In this document: positions 1-10,609 of the stretch, in pieces
How the letters are laid out: every line of letters begins with the position of its first letter
How positions within the stretch are numbered: the stretch's first letter is position 1
DNA from: Paraphaeosphaeria minitans
Lineage: Eukaryota > Ascomycota > Dothideomycetes > Pleosporales > Didymosphaeriaceae
Length of the DNA: 64,000 bases
Direction of reading: 5' to 3'
NCBI GenBank assembly: GCA_015832175.1
Contig: WJXW01000008.1
Span: 744,001-808,000, forward strand
Translations under genes and position numbers: made by a program
Notes under the pieces: generated by a model
The model's database searches: none
The model's input: only the letters and a program-made list of their open reading frames with translations
What the model was told of the DNA's origin: nothing

Positions 1-141
1 TATATAAATTATAAGAACTTTCTAAGGTTTACGATAATAAAAGAACTTACGCCACAATAACAAAAATAGTTATAAACTACTAGGCAGTATAAGTTTAAAA
101 TTATCTATATAGCTAGAAAAGAAAATGGTAGAGTAGACACT
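1..141 (+). mobile_element. Chromovirus copy C, left piece (RNase H end), cut by window edge
   Basis: Plus-strand relic of the RNase H end of a Ty3/Gypsy pol. It aligns base for base with 32,975-33,113 of the complete A copy, including the segment that reads as a leucine-arginine-phenylalanine-threonine run followed by a KELTPQ-like motif. It stops at ACACT (137-141), where element B1 is inserted, and resumes at 6860 after the duplicated ACACT. The 5' LTR, gag and most of pol lie outside the window. Confidence 0.9.
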
Positions 142-597
142 TATTAAATCCAAGAGGGTAGCTAGTCCTAAAGGGTTAAAGTTAGTTCTTAGACAGGAGT
201 ACTTATAGAAAGTAGAAAGTCTTGTTAATATAATAGTATCTTGCAAAGTGTAATAAGTTAATAATTTAGTCTACTAGAATCTAAATAATAGATTAATAAA
301 TAGATTAAATATAAGTATAAGAAGCTTATTCTTACGTTCCTATATACTAAGTAGTCCTACACATCCCAGAATCCCATATGTCCTAGAATCCTATACGTCC
401 CAGAATCCCATACGTCCTAGAATCCTGTATAGGCGAGTCCTACGCGTCCTAGAGTTCCTATATAGGTAGGGCCTATATAGTCCTTAGGACTCTTAAAACC
501 TATAACTTATTATCTAACTACTTAGTTAGCTAACTCTAGTAGACTAGTAGTCTAATAAGCTTGCGCCCTACTACTTGCGCATAGCTAGATTCTAATA
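142..597 (-). repeat. LTR of B1 (3' LTR), 456 bp
   Basis: It starts TATTAAATCC (RIP form of TGTTAAATCC) and ends CTAATA (RIP form of CTAACA). It is the same length as its partner at 6404-6859. The part near 142-345 (R-U5 in element orientation) is shared with the A and C LTRs. The part from about 350 to 597 (U3) is variant-specific and contains a roughly 17-bp unit of the form GTCCTAGAATCCCATAC repeated four to five times at about 362-430. Confidence 0.93.
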
Positions 598-720
598 TTA
601 TTCTCCCCCTCTAAGCTTAATATCCTTATAAGTTAACTACCTATAAAGTTATTATTTTATTCTATTTAATATTGCTATAGTTAAGCTAATTACCTTAAAA
701 AAGACTACGTTTTTATAATA

Positions 721-1140
721 GTTACCTATTTATACTACGCTAAGAAGAAATATACTTATTATCTTTCTTCTTTACACTTTTAGTGTACTAACTATATTAG
801 ATAAGGAAACTAGAAGTGTAAGCCTAAAGAGATCCCTTTACTAGATTATTTAAAAATAGATGCTAAAATAAAAAAGTTAGAAAAGTTAGAGGCTAAAGAG
901 GAGGTAAAGCTCTATATTAAGGAAGAGCTAGCTAAGGCAGCTCTCCTTTACGCCTATTAGGCGTAAGAGAAAATAGCGCGCTTACGCAATTAGTAAAAGA
1001 AATTACATTAGAAGGAATAAGAATTATTTAATTATAGTATAAGTACTATAAATAAGTTAGAAGCGCTTAAGGCGTAGGAGGAGTTAGCGTAGGCCACTAC
1101 GTTAATAAATCCTAACGCGCTGTTACGCGCTAAAATAATT
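721..1140 (+). pseudogene. Relic antisense reading frame in B1 (Cys motif plus coiled coil)
   Basis: On the strand opposite to gag-pol, one frame reads through from about 721 to 1140 with interruptions only at TAG or TAA, mostly where Gln (CAG/CAA) fits. It begins with a Cys-rich stretch (Cys-Thr-Asn-Tyr..Gly..Lys-Cys near 785-820, the Tyr probably a mutated Cys). About 100 residues rich in Lys, Glu, Leu and Ala with heptad-like spacing follow, including LEKLEAKEEVK. The same frame is present in copy B2 at 10129-10557. I do not recognise the protein. The Cys-x2-Cys start suggests a small zinc-binding fold, but that is inference. Confidence 0.6.
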
Positions 1141-1199
1141 AATTAGTCTATTTTGTAGACTAGCCCTTATACTAGTAGCAATTCCTAGGTGCATTCTAG

Positions 1200-4100
1200 T
1201 TATTTCTAGTAGAACTCCTTAATCTTTTACTAATAGTTTCCTAGATTATTCTTTAGTTCCTAGGTGTTTTCGCTATATAGGTAACCTTTCTACTTAATAA
1301 GGTATGTGTTATTATACTAATTATATTCTAGAATTCTTTTAACCTTAAATTTATTTTCTTCTTTAGTTCTGTAGTAGGAGGTGGTTCTAACTAGTGTATT
1401 AGGGTCTGCTAGTTCTAGTAGTAATATATAGAATACTAGGTGTATCTTTGCATCTAGCGGTAGTTCTAACTTATAGTTTACTAGTAATATTTACTTAGAA
1501 ATATAAAATAGTCTAACTTTAATATAATCTAGTTTCTTATATTTCTTCTTTTAAGTTTAAAGGTTCTTTATAAGTAGATATACTTTATCCCCCTTCTTTA
1601 GCTAAAGTGCCATTTTTTGTTTTTAGTTTTAGTATAAAATTAATTACTGCTAAGCTTTCTTAAGATTCTTTTAGAATTATTAGTGTATTTTCTTTATATT
1701 TTTTACTATATCTATAGCTTCTTTTACTTTAATTATCGTAGGAAATTATTAGTTAAAGAGATATAGGTGTCTTCTATAGTTTATATAGAATAGTGTATAT
1801 CCTAATACTACTAATACTTTGTTATTATAGGCTAACTATGCCATAGGTAGTAATAAAACCTAGTTATTCTTCTAACTGTTATAGTAGATGCGTAGGTACG
1901 TTTCTATAGTTTAGTTTGTACGTTCTATCTGTCTGTCTGTTTATAGATAGTAAGCTGTTAATAGTTTTTATTTCGTTTTAAGTAGTGCTATAAGTGTTAT
2001 CTAATAATTTAACGTAAAGAGCTTATCTCTATTGCTAATAATTATTTTTAGGATTCTGTAATATCTAATTAGTTAGTCTAGGATAAGAAAAGCGAGTTCC
2101 TTTGCTATTATTCTTTTAAGGCATAGAATAAGCTTAATATACTTAGTTAGTTAGTAGACTATTACTAGTATACTATTGTATTTAATTCCTGTTATTAGAT
2201 CCTTAGAGTTTAGAATTCCTATAACAAAATCTATAGCAATATTTTCCTATAGTGTTGTTAGTATTTTAATTACTTGCATCTCTCTATATTTAAAATATAT
2301 ACTATGTTTGTTTCTTTAGCATTCTACACATTTATAGATATAAGTTATTACAGCTTTCTTAATTTCTTTAAAGGTGTAATTCCTTTAGATAAGTTCTATT
2401 GTTTTTGTAATGCCTAGGTGTCTGTACATAGGGTTATCGTGGTATTGTTAGATAATCTTGGTCTATAGATATTCTAGAACTTTTTAGTTAATTACTAAAA
2501 GTTAATTTAGTTCTACTATTAGCTTTAGAGATCCATCTTTAGCTTTGTAAAGGATTACGAAGAAGGTTTTTGCTTTTTCTCCTACTAGATTACTTTATTA
2601 GCTAAGAGCGTCTACTCTACCATTTTCTTTCCTAGCTACATAAATAATTTTAAACTTATACTACCCTATAGTTTATAACTATCTTTGTTATTATAGCGTA
2701 AGTTCTTTTGTTGTCGTGAACCTTAGAAGGTTCTTATAATCTATGTAGATTTCTAGCGTTAAGTAACTAAGTGTATAAATCCTCTAGTGCTTTAAGGCTT
2801 TAATAATAGCATAGAGTTCTTTATTGTATATATTATATTATATTTTAGCGTTATTAAATTTGCATAAGTAATAGGTAATTAGGTACTATTTACTATTACG
2901 TTCTTATTTAGCGTAAGCGCCTAGCGTAAGATCGCTAGCGTCTATTTTAAAGCGTAGTGGTTTATCGCTTCTAAAATAAATAAGGACAGGTTCTATAATA
3001 TATACTATCTTAAGGAGTTAGAATAACATTCTGCACTTATCTATCTATTTAAAGGGTACATCCTTCTTTATAAGATTTATTAAAGGTATTGTGACCTTTG
3101 CGTAATCTTGGATAAATTATTAGTTAAATCTATAGAATCCTAAGAATTCTTAGATGTTCTTAGCTGTCTTTAGTATTAGCTAGTTCTTAATATATTTGAC
3201 TTTACTTAGTGCCATCTTAATTCCTTTTATAGTAATAATGTGTCCTAGGAATTTAAGTTATTTAATATTAAACTTATATTTCTTAAGTTTAATGCGAAGG
3301 CATACTTTGTCTAGTGCTTCTAGTACTATCTATATATACTTAGTGTAGTCTGATTTGTTTTTAGAAAAGATAAGAATATCGTCTATATACGCAATAATAA
3401 ATATGTCTAGATATTTATAAAGTACGTTATTAATAAGTGCTATAAAAGCTGCTAGTACATTTATAAGTCTAAATAGTATAACTTTGTACTTAAATAGTCT
3501 ATAGCGTAATTAAAACGCTATTTTCTATTCTTTACCTTTCTTAATTTATATAAGGTAGTAACCATCTCTTAGATCTATTATTATAAATATCTTGGCTTAA
3601 GATAGTTAATCTTGTAACTCTATAATATTTAGTAGTAGATATTAGTTCTTTATTATTATGTTATTAAGTTATTAGTAGTTAACGTATAGTCTGTCTAATT
3701 TATCCTTTTTCTTAACAAATATAAAAGGGCTTACTACTAGTAACTTTAATAGTTGTATATATTCTTTCTTAAAGTTTGTCTTAATAAAATTACGTTCTTT
3801 AAGGAGTTCTTCTCCTATCTTACTATATAGTAGTCTAAAGGGTAGCGTCTTCCCTTCTTCTAGGTCTATCGTAAGATCCTAGGGTTAATATTTAGGTAGG
3901 TTTGCTTTTCCTTCCTTTTCTGTAAATATGTGTGTCTATTTCCTATACTCTCTTAGTAAGGTAAGGGGTGTACTATTGTCCTCCTTCTTACACTTCTTAA
4001 CCTAGTGGTTCCTACTAGCGTCTACTAAGGTGTGCTTCCGTTTTTTAACTATCTATTATAGTATTATATTATTAATAACTCCTTTATCTACTATTATTTT

Positions 4101-6380
4101 TAGTTAATATGTAGGCTTTACTTATAATATATAATTGCAGCGTTTAAATAATATTTTCTTTATACCCTAATTAATCTGCAGGTTGTGTATTATTAACTAA
4201 AGTAATTCTAAGACTAACTTATGCTTAAATCCTAGTAAGATATCTAAGGTAAGTTTCTGTCTATATTCTTAGACTGTTATTATGGTAGTGATCTCCTAGT
4301 ATATCTAAGGTGTCTTAGGCATTAAGAATCTATTTATAACATAGATAATATAGGGTACTTCTTTCTCTAATATTATAAGTCCTGCTTATCTTACTATTTA
4401 ATAAGATATAAAGTTCCTTTCTACTTTTAAGTCTATAAGAGCTTAAGCCTATATTTCTTTAAGCTATACTAGTAGCTTAACTAATGCTATGCTTACTATA
4501 GTATTTAATTTAATAAAGGCGTTTTCTTATCTAAGTTTAGGCCTAAAAAAGACATCTATTTATGTAGGTTATAGTTAAGTTCTAGTGCCTAGTATGCGTT
4601 TCTAAGCATCTACTTCTGTTATTATTCTTAAGTATATAGCTTGTGTAGATTGTCTTCTTCTTCTTCCTGTAAGGATATTCTTCTGTTTTTTTCTCCTATA
4701 GTTTTTACTATTTCTATATACTAGTTAAATTAGTAGCTCTATTGTTACTTTTTATATAGGGCAATTTATAAAGCTGTCTAAGTGTTTGGCTATATAGTGG
4801 TATTTGTAGTCTTAGTTTAGACACGTGTACTAGTATAGTTATATATAGTCTCTATTAATAAGTATATTACAGCATTTATTACCCTTTAGCGTAAGGTAAG
4901 GAAAGTATTTTACTTATTATTTATCCTAGAGGTGTTTATTGTAAGCTGTAATAAGGTAGTCTATCTATATCTATTTATAGCGTAGTTTCCTTTTAAGTTA
5001 TTTCTTATTCTCCTCTTTCTCTGCCTTATATTATATACATGTTAGTTCTTCGTAATACGTCCACATATAGAATTAGTATGTAGGATTTTAGTGGTCTAGA
5101 TAGTACTTTAGTATGTAGTCTAACTTCTTATTTTTATAGGGTTATATTCCTTTTAGTGCCTAGTAGGGTTCTATATAGTCCTAAACATTTAGTTTATACT
5201 TAGGTGACATAGGGTTGTCTTCTTCCTGCCTACTTTGTGGGTAAGGAGTAGGAGATCTTAGTATCTCTTCTACGTTTTCTACGTTATAGTATATGTTAGA
5301 GTTATCTTCTGGATTTTTATATAGTTGTAAGTTAGGTAAATCTAATTACTTACTTTACTCTAGTGTAACGCGTTAGTAACTAAATAGCGTTGTAATAACT
5401 TCTTATTCCTTATTAGGTTCTTAGTCCTTAATAGTTAGTACATTTAACTTAGTTTAATAGACTTTGTTCTTTAATCTATAGTTTCTAGCTATGTGGCCTA
5501 GTTTACTACATGTAAAGTATTTATAGGTCTTAGTTATTAATTATTAACTTTTATTAGAGACGCGTTTATTAGGCTGCTTAAGGCCTATCTTTCCTCCTTT
5601 TCTTTTACCTATGTAGTTAAACTAGACATCTTCTATTAGTTTATATCTCTAGTAGTTCCTTAGCTGTTGCTTTTAGACGATTTTAATAGGGTTCTTATAA
5701 ACTATTTTTACTAGTTATCTAAAGCTTATTACCCTAGGGTTTTAGTGGAGCTCCTGTTACAGTAAAAACCACTTTTTATGAATCCTAATAGTTTCTTTAT
5801 ATAGTTCTTTAAAGTTAGTAATTCGTGCACTACTATATAAGAGTTCCTTATATAGTTTCTATTTAAGTCCTTATTTGTACATATCCTAAAGAGATTTATT
5901 GTTTTAGTTAAGTTATATAGCGTATCTATAAAAATTAGCTATATACTTAGCTACTAATTATTTCTAAATTATAGTCTAAATCTTTGCTTTTGCAATAGAG
6001 TCCTTATTAGTAATCCTAAAGAATTATTTAAGGTATTTCTTAAAGTTATTATAATTCTTAATAATGTTAACTACATTAGCGTACTTATTTACGTAATTAT
6101 TATTATTATTATTATAGTCTATTCCTAGGTACTTTTTAAAATAGGGATAGATCTATAATCCTACATCTCCTCGCATATATATTACTGTAAAGATAACCTT
6201 CTTCTTATCTTTAAGGGGTTTATTTAAGTTAAAGAAGTAGAGGTCTAACTAGAGAATCTAGACGTTAGTTTAAGATTGTTTACTAAAGTAGAGATTAGGT
6301 TTATACGCCTTACTACTATCCTTTATAGGAGTAATCTTAGCGGCACCTAAAGCTGTAGAAGAGGTAGGAGTTTATAAAGT
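1200..6380 (-). pseudogene. RIP-inactivated gag-pol of B1
   Basis: Read on the minus strand, the order is gag, CCHC zinc knuckle (about 5480-5525, spacing C-x2-C-x4-H-x4-C with the second Cys and the His retained), protease, reverse transcriptase (YIDD near 3380), RNase H, integrase and a C-terminal chromodomain (about 1268-1345, with the Trp-Lys-Gly-Tyr core partly legible). This is the Ty3/Gypsy chromovirus order. Many former Gln and Trp codons are now stops, so the frame cannot be translated. It is the same gene as in A, B2 and C. Confidence 0.88.
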
Positions 6381-6403
6381 ACTTATATTAAGGGTGTTTA
6401 AGA

Positions 6404-6859
6404 TATTAAATCTAAGAGGGTAGCTAGTCCTAAAGAGTTAAGGTTAGTTCTTAGGCAGGAGTACTTACAAAAGGTAGAAAGTCTTATTAATATAATAGTA
6501 TCTTACAAAGTGTAATAAGTTAATAATTTAGTCTGCTAGAATCTAAATAATAGATTAATAAACAGATTAAATATAAGTATAAGAAGCTTATTCTCGCGTT
6601 CCTATATACTAAGTAGTCCCACACATCCCAGAATCCCATATATCCTAGAATCCTATACGTCCTAGAATCCCATACGTCCTAGAATCCTGTGTAGGCGAGT
6701 CCTACGCGTCCTAGAGTTCCTATACAGGCGGGGCCTGTACGGTCCTTAGGACCTTTAGGACCTATAACCTGTTATCTAACTACTTAGTTAGCTAACTCTA
6801 GTAGACTAGTGGTCTAATAAGCTCGCGCCCTGCTACTCGCGCGCGGCCGGATCCTAACA
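6404..6859 (-). repeat. LTR of B1 (5' LTR), 456 bp
   Basis: Partner of 142-597, followed directly by the TSD ACACT at 6860-6864. It ends GGATCCTAACA, a nearly unmutated form of the terminus, and it keeps more C and G than the other B1 LTR. The LTR/internal junction (reading minus strand TCTTAAACACCC just inside 6403) is the primer-binding-site region. It is identical in position in A and B2, but RIP prevents identification of the tRNA primer. Confidence 0.93.
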
Positions 6860-8270
6860 ACACTCTTAGCTAATAAAGTAATCTAGTAAGAGAAAAGGAA
6901 AAAACTTTCTCTGTAATCCTTTGCAAAGCTAAAGATAGATCTCTAGAACTAATAGTAGAACTAAATTAACTTTTAGTAATTAACTAAGAAGTTCTAGAAT
7001 ATCTACAGACTAAGATTATCTAACAATACCACAATAACCCTATGTACGGACACCTAGGCATTACAAAAACAATAGAACTTATCTAAAGGAATTACACCTT
7101 TAAAGGAATTAAGGAAGCTATAATAACTTATATCTATAAATATATAGAATACTAGAGAAATAAACATAGTACACATCTTACATATAGAAAGATGTAAGTA
7201 ATTAGAATACTAACAGCACTATAGAAAGATATTGCTATAGATTTTATTATAGAAATTCTAAACTCTAAGGATCTAATAATAGGAATTAAATACAACAGTA
7301 TACTAATAATAGTCTACTAACTAACTAAGTATATTAAGCTTATTCTATGCCTTAAAAAAATAATAGCAAAGGAACTCGCTTTTTTTATCCTAAACTAACT
7401 AATTAGACACTACAGAATCCTAAAAATAATTATTAGTAATAGAGACAAGCTCTTTACGTTAAATTATTAGACAACACTTATAGCACTACTTAGAATAAAA
7501 TAAAAGCTATTAATAGCTTACTATCTACAAATAGACAGATAGATAGAACGTATAAACTAAACTATAGAAATGTACCTACGCATCTACTATAATAGTTAAA
7601 AGAATAACTAGGTTTTATTACTACCTATAGTATAGTTAGCCTATAATAATAAAGTATTAGTAGTATTAGGACATACACTATTCTATATAAACTATAGAAG
7701 ACACCTACATCTCTTTAACTAATAATTTCCTACAATAATTAAAGCAAAAGAAGCTATAGATATAGTAGAAAATATAAAGAAAATACACTAATAACTCTAA
7801 GAAAATCTCAAGAAAGCTTAGCAGCAATTATTTTTATACTAAAATTAAAAACAAAAAATGGCACCTTAGCTAAAGAAGGGGGATAAAGTATATTTACTTA
7901 TAAAGAACTTTTAAACTTAGAAGAAAAAACACAAGAAACTAGATTATATTAAGGTTAGACTATTTTATATTTCTAAGTAAATATTACTAGTAAACTATAA
8001 GTTAGAACTACCGCTAGATGCAAAAATACACTAGGTATTCCACGTATTACTACTAGAACTAGTAGACCCTAATACACTAGTTAAAACCACCTTCTACTAC
8101 TAAACTAAAGAAGAAAATAAATTTAAGGTTAAAAGAATCCTAGAATACAATTAGCATAACAACACGTATCTTATTAAGTAGAAAGGTTACCCACATAGCA
8201 AAAACACCTAGGAACTAAAAAACAATCTAGGAAACTATTAGTAAAAGATTAAAAAATTCTATTAGAAACA
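6860..8270 (+). pseudogene. Integrase and chromodomain relic of copy C
   Basis: Plus-strand frame collinear with 33,110-34,500 of copy A. The zinc-binding HHCC region lies around 7060-7150. The integrase core follows, containing a KDLIIGIKYNSILIIV stretch near 7260-7310 and a YNNKVLVVLGHTLF stretch near 7640-7690. A chromodomain lies at about 8130-8235 with a legible YLIK-(W)-KGYPHS run. All interruptions are stops of RIP type. The chromodomain marks the chromovirus branch of Ty3/Gypsy and is known in that branch to guide integration toward methylated-histone chromatin. Confidence 0.85.
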
Positions 8271-8399
8271 CAAATATACCTAGGAGGATTATAGTACTAA
8301 CGCTATAGTATCTACTATATTAAGCGTTAACTATATTACTATAAAGTAACTAATAGTTACTGTAGCAGTAGGATAATTAATAGTATCTACATTTATATC

Positions 8400-8660
8400 C
8401 TTACTATCCGCAGTTATTTCTATAGCTAGATATAACATCTTCTTATAAGTACGCTTTTTAGCCTAAGCTAGTATCTTCTTATTTTGTAATAACTACACTA
8501 TTAGAAGAGATAACGCCTTCTTATCCTTCTTAATTTTCTTCTTGTACTCCTTATAAGTCTTATCTAGCGATAACTAGCTTTTATAAGTCTTATCTAGCGA
8601 TAACTAGCTTATGTTTACACATAGATAACCTAAGTAAACACATTTATAACACTTTAAACC
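8400..8660 (-). pseudogene. Relic antisense reading frame in copy C
   Basis: The strand opposite to pol carries a frame starting with a Cys-Tyr-Lys-Cys-Val..Gly..Cys motif (about 8615-8655) followed by a very Lys-rich, probably coiled-coil segment (about 8400-8590, with EYKKKIKKDKKAL). Interruptions are only TAG where CAG would fit. A 35-bp unit is tandemly doubled at about 8546-8610. Position and architecture match the antisense frames of A and B, but the coiled-coil sequence is different. Confidence 0.5.
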
Positions 8661-8899
8661 TAAACTAGATATAATATAGTAAATAGAACTTTTAAAACTA
8701 CAGTTAATATAAAGGTTCTCTATAATAATATTAGCTTCTTAGATCTCGCGATACAATTAATGTTTTTAAATAGTAGAGTTACTAGGCATAATGCTAATAG
8801 ATATACATATAGTAAGTAGGGTTAGCAGAACAGCTTACGTAATAATAGCTAAGATCTAAACATATAATTTAGGATAAATCTATAAAAGAGAGGGGATAA

Positions 8900-9368
8900 T
8901 ATTAGGATCTAAAATCCACATAATAGGAAGAAGCTAGTTTTATACCTAGTAGGCGCGTAGTAAGGATTAAGTAGGGATTTAAGGCTAGCTACGCCTTAAA
9001 TAAAAAAGTTATATAACTACTCTCTATAAAGCGCTTAATTGCTCTATACTAGAGTATAATATATATAACCACTCTCTATAGAGCGCTTAATTACTCTGTA
9101 CTAGAGTATAATACATATAACTGCTCTCTATAGAGCGCTTCCTATAGAGCGGACTTTGCTTAGTATATAGGAATATAAAAATAGACTCTCTATACTTATA
9201 TTTAATCTATTTATTAATCTATTATTTAGATTCTAATAGACTAAATTGTTAACTTATTACACTTCGTAAGATACTATTATATTAATAAGACTTTCCACCT
9301 TCTATAAGTACTCCTGCCTAAGAACTAACCTTAACCCTTTAGGACTAGCTACTCTCTTGGATTTAACA
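8900..9368 (+). repeat. 3' LTR of copy C, 469 bp
   Basis: It starts TATTAGGATC and ends GGATTTAACA. From the TATA-like AGTATATAGG at about 9154 to its end it matches the A and B LTRs. The upstream part (U3) is unrelated to either and holds the 52-bp tandem repeat at 9013-9150. No partner LTR is in the window. Confidence 0.88.
9013..9150 (+). repeat. 52-bp tandem repeat in U3 of LTR C (2.6 copies)
   Basis: Units begin at 9013, 9065 and 9117 with ATAAC followed by a variable base and CTCTCTATA, and each complete unit contains an AGCGCTTAATT core and a CTAGAGTATAAT end. Repeats in this position, just upstream of the TATA-like box, are typical of LTR enhancers; that role is inferred. Confidence 0.8.
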
Positions 9369-9549
9369 ACTATAACACTATAACAATATTATAATCTACT
9401 TATTATAGAACATCCCCCTCTAGCTGCGGTCCTCTATAGTATACTATAGCCTTAATAAAAACCTTACTTTATAGGAAAGGAAAAGAGTGTCTATAGGGGT
9501 GCGTATTATATACGCAATAGCAGCGCGTTATAAGTAAATAGTATACGTC
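9369..9549. other. 181-bp inverted spacer between two facing LTR ends
   Basis: It lies between the end of LTR C (plus) and the start of the B2 LTR (minus), which share about 200 bp of R-U5 in inverted orientation. Bases 9369-9407 are the first 39 bp of a D-type LTR in reverse. The rest of that LTR starts at 16267, on the far side of B2. The two pieces overlap by exactly 5 bp (ATAGT in reverse versus GTAGT). Turning 9369-9549 around rejoins the D LTR and gives B2 a proper 5-bp TSD. In that orientation a polypurine tract precedes the D LTR. Confidence 0.8.
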
Positions 9550-10005
9550 TGTTAAATCTAAGAGGGTAGCTAGTCCTAAAGGGTTAAGGTTAGTTCTTAG
9601 GCAGGAGTACTTACAAAAGGTAGAAGGTCTTATTAATACAATAGTATTTTATAAAGTGTAATAAGTTAACAATTTAGTCTACTAGAATCTAAATAATAGA
9701 TTAATAAACAGATTAAATATAAGTATAAAAAGCTTATTCTTGCGTTCCTATATACTAAGTAGTCCTATACATCCTAGAATCCTATATGTCCTAGAGTCTT
9801 ATATGTCCTAGAGTCTTATATGTCCCAGAGTCCTGTGTGGGCAAGTCCTACGCGTTTTAGAGTTTCTACATAGGTAAGGCCTGTGTAGTCCTTAGGACCC
9901 TTAGGACCTATAACCTATTACCTAACTACTTAGTTAGCTAACTCTAGTAGACTAGTAGTCTAATAAGCTCGCGCCCTACTACTTATATATAGCTAGATTC
10001 TAATA
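9550..10005 (-). repeat. LTR of B2 (3' LTR), 456 bp
   Basis: It starts TGTTAAATCT, the unmutated TG terminus, and ends CTAATA. Next to it, at about 10006-10020, the minus strand shows the purine tract AGAGGGGGAGG. The U3 half contains the roughly 17-bp repeat (about 9766-9835). Confidence 0.92.
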
Positions 10006-10128
10006 TTATCCTCCCCCTCTAAGCTTAATGTCTTTATAAGTTAACTATCTATAAAGTTATTATCTTATTCTATTTAATATTACCACAGTTAACCTAATTA
10101 TTTTAAGAAAAACTACGTTTTTATAATA

Positions 10129-10557
10129 GTTGCCTATTTATACTACGCTAAGAAGAAATATACTTATCGCCTTTTTTCTTTACACTCCTAGTGTACTAAC
10201 TACGTTAGATAGGGAAACTAGAAGTGTAAACCTAAAGAGATTCCTTTACTAGATTATTTAAAAATAAATACTAAAATAGAGAGGTTAGAAAAGTTAGAGG
10301 CTAAAGAAAAGGCAAAGCTTTATATTAAGAAAAAGCTAGCTAAGGTAGCTCTCCTTCGCGCCTATTAGGCGTAAGAGAAGATAGCGCGCTTACGTAATTA
10401 GTAAAAGAAATTATATTAGAAGAAATAAGAATTATTTAATTATAACATAAGTACTATAGACAAGTTAGAAGCGCTTAAGGCGCAGGAGGAATTAGTATAG
10501 GCTACTATATTAATAAATCCTAACGCGCTGTTAGGCGCTAAGGTAATTAACTAGTCT
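10129..10557 (+). pseudogene. Relic antisense reading frame in B2
   Basis: Second copy of the frame described at 721-1140, collinear and with the same architecture: a Cys-Thr-Asn-Tyr..Lys-Cys start, then the Leu-Asp-Tyr-Leu-Lys segment and the Lys/Glu-rich coiled coil. Stops fall largely at the same former Gln codons, as expected when RIP hits both copies. Differences between the copies are mostly transitions. Confidence 0.55.
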
Positions 10558-10609
10558 ATTTTATAGGCTAGCCCTCGTGCTGGTAGTAACTCCTAGGTGC
10601 GTCCTAGTT

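Larger units (their letters stand above)
142..6859 (-). mobile_element. Complete chromodomain Gypsy element B1, minus strand
   Basis: Two 456-bp LTRs (142-597 and 6404-6859) flank about 5.8 kb of RIP-mutated gag-pol on the minus strand. The insertion is bounded by a perfect 5-bp duplication ACACT (137-141 and 6860-6864). Removing the element rejoins the host copy C in the middle of pol, so B1 is younger than C. A minus-strand polypurine tract (a run of A and five G) sits at 598-615 next to the 3' LTR. The reverse-transcriptase YIDD core is still intact near 3376-3400, so RIP is heavy but did not hit every site. Confidence 0.95.
6860..9368 (+). mobile_element. Chromovirus copy C, right piece with 3' LTR
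   Basis: Continuation of the element interrupted by B1. It holds the end of RNase H, the whole integrase, a chromodomain, a variant-specific 3' segment, a purine-rich tract (about 8883-8896) and the 3' LTR 8900-9368. The expected right-hand TSD is not the directly adjacent ACTAT: the 181-bp spacer 9369-9549 is inverted, so the predicted TSD is GACGT (reverse complement of 9545-9549). The left end lies outside the window, so this cannot be confirmed here. Confidence 0.88.
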
